A DNA stretch of 64,000 nt from Pseudanabaena mucicola FACHB-723. GTDB taxonomy: Bacteria > Cyanobacteriota > Cyanobacteriia > Pseudanabaenales > Pseudanabaenaceae. The notes beneath the pieces are model-generated. The model was not told the origin of the DNA. It was given only the letters and a program-made list of their open reading frames with translations, and did no database searches. Numbering within the stretch: the first letter of the stretch is position 1; each line of letters starts with the position of its first letter. Positions 61,520-64,000 of the stretch are shown piece by piece. Both the position numbers and the translations under genes were made by a program. The stretch is from positions 62,001-126,000 of the forward strand of contig NZ_JACJQB010000005.1 in NCBI RefSeq assembly GCF_014696385.1. Reading direction: 5' to 3'.

Positions 61520-62329
61520 TCAAGCAATTTTTATTTGACCACGGAGGAAGGTCATTGCTTTGCCTTTCAGGAGTACCCGCGTATTGCGATCGCAAACTTG
61601 TAAATCGCCAGTGCGTGCGGATAATTGTTTAGCAATGAGATCGGTTTTAGCTAGACGCTTTGACCAATAGGGGGTAAGGCTGCAATGGGCTGAACCCGTG
61701 ACAGGATCTTCAGGAATTCCTGCTTTGGGGGCAAAAAATCTCGATACAAAATCGTAGGACTGATGCTGATCAGCGATCGCTGTGATAATAAAGCCAAAGC
61801 CATCTAATTGAGCAATCTGCTCATAGGGAGGTTGAAAGTTTTGGACAGCCGCCTCCGAGTCTAGTAATACTGCGATGTAATCTTCCGCCTGACCAAGAAT
61901 TTCATAGGTCTGTTGATCAAATAGTGACGCTAACACTTTTTGCGATCGCAAAGAGCAAGGTTGATAAAATGTCGCAGGAAAATCCATCACAATCAAATCA
62001 CCTTCAAAGTTAATCTTTAAATCACCGCTTAGGGTCGAGAAAATTAGCGTTTCATTAGGATTGATTGCATCTAGTTCTCGCAAATAATGGGCGATCGCGA
62101 GGGTAGCATGACCACATAGTGGCACTTCTTGCATTGGTGTAAACCAACGCAAATGAAAATGATTTGTCCCTAGAGATTTTACAAAAGCAGTTTCCGATAG
62201 ATTCATTTCCGCCGCAATTTGCTGCATTTGCGTATCTGTAGGAAACTGCTCAACCAGTAACGTGGCAGCAGGATTACCGCGAAATGTTTGATTGGTAAAT
62301 GCGTCAATAATAGCGATATCTAATTGCAT
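61520..62329 (-). CDS. PhzF-family isomerase
   Basis: About 269 residues from the ATG at 62327-62329 (MQLDIAIIDAFTNQTFRGNPAA), the normal family start; the frame continues 21 codons upstream, but that stretch is a translation of the hairpin at 62360-62394. The catalytic Glu is in LSETAFV, with GHATLAIAHYL and the second-half signature GIPEDPVTGSAHCSL. PhzF enzymes are cofactor-free isomerases related to diaminopimelate epimerase. Outside phenazine producers their substrate is unknown. Confidence 0.87.
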   Translation of the reverse strand: MQLDIAIIDAFTNQTFRGNPAATLLVEQFPTDTQMQQIAAEMNLSETAFVKSLGTNHFHLRWFTPMQEVPLCGHATLAIAHYLRELDAINPNETLIFSTLSGDLKINFEGDLIVMDFPATFYQPCSLRSQKVLASLFDQQTYEILGQAEDYIAVLLDSEAAVQNFQPPYEQIAQLDGFGFIITAIADQHQSYDFVSRFFAPKAGIPEDPVTGSAHCSLTPYWSKRLAKTDLIAKQLSARTGDLQVCDRNTRVLLKGKAMTFLRGQIKIA

Positions 62330-62359
62330 TATGTCTCTCTCAGTCATATTTATCAGAAC

Positions 62360-62394
62360 TTTTGAAAAGCGCCGCTTCGCGGCGCTTTTCAAAA
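62360..62394 (-). terminator. Hairpin downstream of lipoprotein gene
   Basis: Perfect 16-bp arms TTTTGAAAAGCGCCGC and complement around TTC. It lies between the lipoprotein stop (62417) and the phzF start; flanking A/T runs allow termination on the minus strand. Confidence 0.7.
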
Positions 62395-62416
62395 TGTTAA
62401 TTCCGCAGAAAACCGA

Positions 62417-63124
62417 TTACGGAATTGCTAGCTCTCCATTGACTACCTGTTCGTTGGCAATTCTAAAAAAGAAATCCTTTAATGTCTCAAACTTTGGCTC
62501 TATCGCCCCAAACGTGAAAATAGCAAACTTATTATTAATCCTTTGTAATTTGCTATTAGCCTGAAACTTAATTTTGTCATCACCAAAAGTCAGGGTCGAT
62601 GTCCATGCAATCACAATATTACCTGTTGACTCCACAATAGGCGTTTGCATGACAAAGTTATCCTGTTCCCCATACATCCCCTTAATGATCGAAATAAATG
62701 TATCACCCAATCGCTCTTCAGGAATTTCACTCGGCGGCACAAAAATATTGGCAGAAATAGTGGCACGACCATTTTTTTCATTCCACGTTAGCAATAGTTC
62801 CCCCGTTTGACTTTTGTCGTTCAGTTCCCATCCCTGCGGTACAGGCAGCTCTATAATCCCTGATTTATGGCGATAGGGTACGAGTTCCTTAATGCTCAGT
62901 TCAGGCAATTTATTGAGTGCGATCGCAGGTTTAGGTGGGCTTGCCGTTACCTTTGGCGTAATTGCGGGAGTGGTTTTAGTCGTATCAATGGCGGGAGTAG
63001 ACAAACTCTGATTGTTAGGGCTATTTCCAGCATTAGGATTACCACAGGCCGTAAATAAACCCGTTGCGATCGCAGACACAAATAAAATCGCCAACCTTAC
63101 CAATATCTTGTGCGGAGGAAACAT
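62417..63124 (-). CDS. Predicted lipoprotein
   Basis: 235 residues. The signal peptide ends in LFTAC with Cys27, so it should be lipid-anchored. A Pro/Thr/Ser-rich linker (about 30-70) precedes a ~160-residue domain (GIIELPVPQGWELNDK, ATISANIFVPPSEIPEERL, FAIFTFGAIEPKF) with the alternating pattern of a PsbP/Mog1-like fold; this fold call is a guess. The function is unknown. It lies between pyrC and phzF, each separated by a hairpin. Confidence 0.72.
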   Translation of the reverse strand: MFPPHKILVRLAILFVSAIATGLFTACGNPNAGNSPNNQSLSTPAIDTTKTTPAITPKVTASPPKPAIALNKLPELSIKELVPYRHKSGIIELPVPQGWELNDKSQTGELLLTWNEKNGRATISANIFVPPSEIPEERLGDTFISIIKGMYGEQDNFVMQTPIVESTGNIVIAWTSTLTFGDDKIKFQANSKLQRINNKFAIFTFGAIEPKFETLKDFFFRIANEQVVNGELAIP

Positions 63125-63163
63125 AATATTGCGTGTGTGGAGTGCTAATCAGATCAAGAACAT

Positions 63164-63240
63164 TTCAGAACCTAGGGCTTGTGCCGCTAGCTATACGAGC
63201 GGCACAAGCCCTACGCTAAAGTACAAAGTAAGGTTCTGAA
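63164..63240. repeat. Nested inverted repeats downstream of pyrC
   Basis: The inner hairpin has perfect 16-bp arms (63173-63188 and 63198-63213, TAGGGCTTGTGCCGCT and complement) with a 9-base loop. An outer 10-bp inverted repeat TTCAGAACCT/AGGTTCTGAA (63164-63173 and 63231-63240) surrounds it, as if one palindrome had been placed inside another. It lies after the pyrC stop and may terminate it. Confidence 0.7.
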
Positions 63241-63266
63241 AATAGAGTATCCATTGTGTCGTGAAT

Positions 63267-64000
63267 CTAACCAAACTGCAATGCTTGACCACGCACATCA
63301 GGATTAACTTTACCGTTGGCAAATGCTACTTGACCACCAACGATCGTCGTTACTGGCCAACCCGTCAATTCCCAACCAGCAAAGGAACTCCAACCACATT
63401 TGGTTAATAATTCCTCATTGCGTACAGGCTTGTAGTTATGCAGATCGACCAATACCAAGTCTGCATCCCAACCAACTCGAATCTCACCTTTATTCGCAAT
63501 TTTGTAACCTTTTGCAACATTGCGACTCATCCATTGGCTGACCTGATGCACCGTGCAGCGTCCCTTCATGGCTTCCGTCAGCATCAAAGGTAACGAGGTT
63601 TCCACCCCTGGCATTCCCGATGGCACATTTGCTGGCTCTAGCAAAACAGTATCTTTAGATGATTTATCCAACTGGCTAGCTTGGCTATCTTCATTCGCAG
63701 CAAATCCTTTCTCTGCAAGGGTATGGGGTGCATGATCAGTGGCAATAAAATCAATCACACCATCTAGCAAAGCTTGCCACAGAATTTCTTGATCCCGTTG
63801 CGATCGCAATGGCGGATTCATCTGCGCCAATGAACCAATTTTTTCGTAAGCACCAATATTCATCAATAAATGCTGCGGTGTGACTTCGGCAGTTACCCAC
63901 TCAGGCTTCTCTTGGCGCAAAAATTCCGCCTCTTCACCCGTAGACATATGCAAAATATGCAAACGTCTTTGATATTTTTTAGAAAGCTTCACCGCTAGCT
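63267..64000 (-). CDS. pyrC: Dihydroorotase, C-terminal part
   Basis: The window edge cuts the gene; about 244 residues of the C-terminal side remain and the frame is open to the edge. It cyclises carbamoyl aspartate to dihydroorotate in pyrimidine synthesis. The amidohydrolase pattern is clear: LHILHMSTGEEAEFL with a metal-ligand His, VTPQHLLMN, and FIATDHAPHT carrying the catalytic Asp. The C-terminal WDADLVLVDLHNYKPV is typical of the family. The GTG at 63990-63992 is not the true start. Confidence 0.88.
   Translation of the reverse strand, partial: LAVKLSKKYQRRLHILHMSTGEEAEFLRQEKPEWVTAEVTPQHLLMNIGAYEKIGSLAQMNPPLRSQRDQEILWQALLDGVIDFIATDHAPHTLAEKGFAANEDSQASQLDKSSKDTVLLEPANVPSGMPGVETSLPLMLTEAMKGRCTVHQVSQWMSRNVAKGYKIANKGEIRVGWDADLVLVDLHNYKPVRNEELLTKCGWSSFAGWELTGWPVTTIVGGQVAFANGKVNPDVRGQALQFG

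Noticed and set aside
1-64000. Horizontal-transfer island or prophage
   Set aside because: Base composition and HIP1 density look even throughout; no integrase, transposase or phage genes were found.

Overview
This window is a stretch of cyanobacterial chromosome. The evidence is the very frequent HIP1 octamer GCGATCGC and a gene set confined to, or typical of, cyanobacteria: plant-type phytoene desaturase and phytoene synthase, CruF, phylloquinone MenA and MenG, Ycf46, DUF3038, DUF3067, a free-standing PCP_red protein, a CpcD-type phycobilisome linker domain and a Ski2-like helicase. The genus cannot be fixed from the sequence; a Pseudanabaena-like filamentous cyanobacterium is only my impression. 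I saw no rRNA, tRNA, CRISPR array, prophage or intact insertion sequence.

Layout. 0-4.4 kb: a cut-off glycosyltransferase and menA, divergent from crtP-crtB-response regulator. 4.5-9.6 kb: a giant TamB/TIC236-like protein. 9.7-16.6 kb: a Ser/Thr kinase with a repeated helical tail, tRNA hydroxylase TrhO, glutamate dehydrogenase and a TPR-M48 protein that has lost its zinc site. 16.7-20.7 kb: a small stress-protein cluster (GlsB and two CsbD proteins) and a cytoplasmic alpha-amylase. 20.8-32.2 kb, all on the minus strand: an unknown ~1420-residue membrane protein, 5-oxoprolinase, malate dehydrogenase, RodA and MenG. 32.5-38.7 kb, plus strand: unknown membrane protein, PIN protein, GAF/HD-GYP protein, unknown protein, Ycf46 and DUF3038. 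38.8-45.4 kb, minus strand: Ski2-like helicase, lipoprotein, CruF, TPR protein, Nudix hydrolase and cysteine synthase. 45.6-49.9 kb: universal stress protein, thioredoxin-like ferredoxin, HdrB-like protein, CobL and a CpcD-domain protein with a long disordered tail. 49.9-52.8 kb: MFS exporter and PCP_red-murQ-DUF3067. 53-64 kb: a GAF-rich pseudokinase-like protein, VapBC, MltA, a glycosyltransferase, two response-regulator/kinase hybrids, PhzF, a lipoprotein and a cut-off dihydroorotase.

How the genes work together. Several pigment and quinone genes lie here: MenA and MenG make phylloquinone for photosystem I, CrtB and CrtP start carotenoid synthesis, CruF acts late in myxol-type xanthophyll synthesis, CobL serves cobalamin synthesis, and the CpcD-domain protein may touch phycobilisomes. 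RodA, MltA and MurQ handle peptidoglycan. Signalling is rich: one orphan OmpR regulator, one Ser/Thr kinase, one HD-GYP protein, one GAF protein and two hybrid two-component proteins.

The most unusual layer is repetitive. About twenty intergenic sites carry perfect or near-perfect inverted repeats, often with a GGCGC-GAA-GCGCC-like core. Many sit where a terminator is expected, but some lie in divergent promoter regions, two are cores of ~120-bp MITE-like elements, and repeats have also landed inside genes: twice in-frame in 5-oxoprolinase and once in a histidine kinase.
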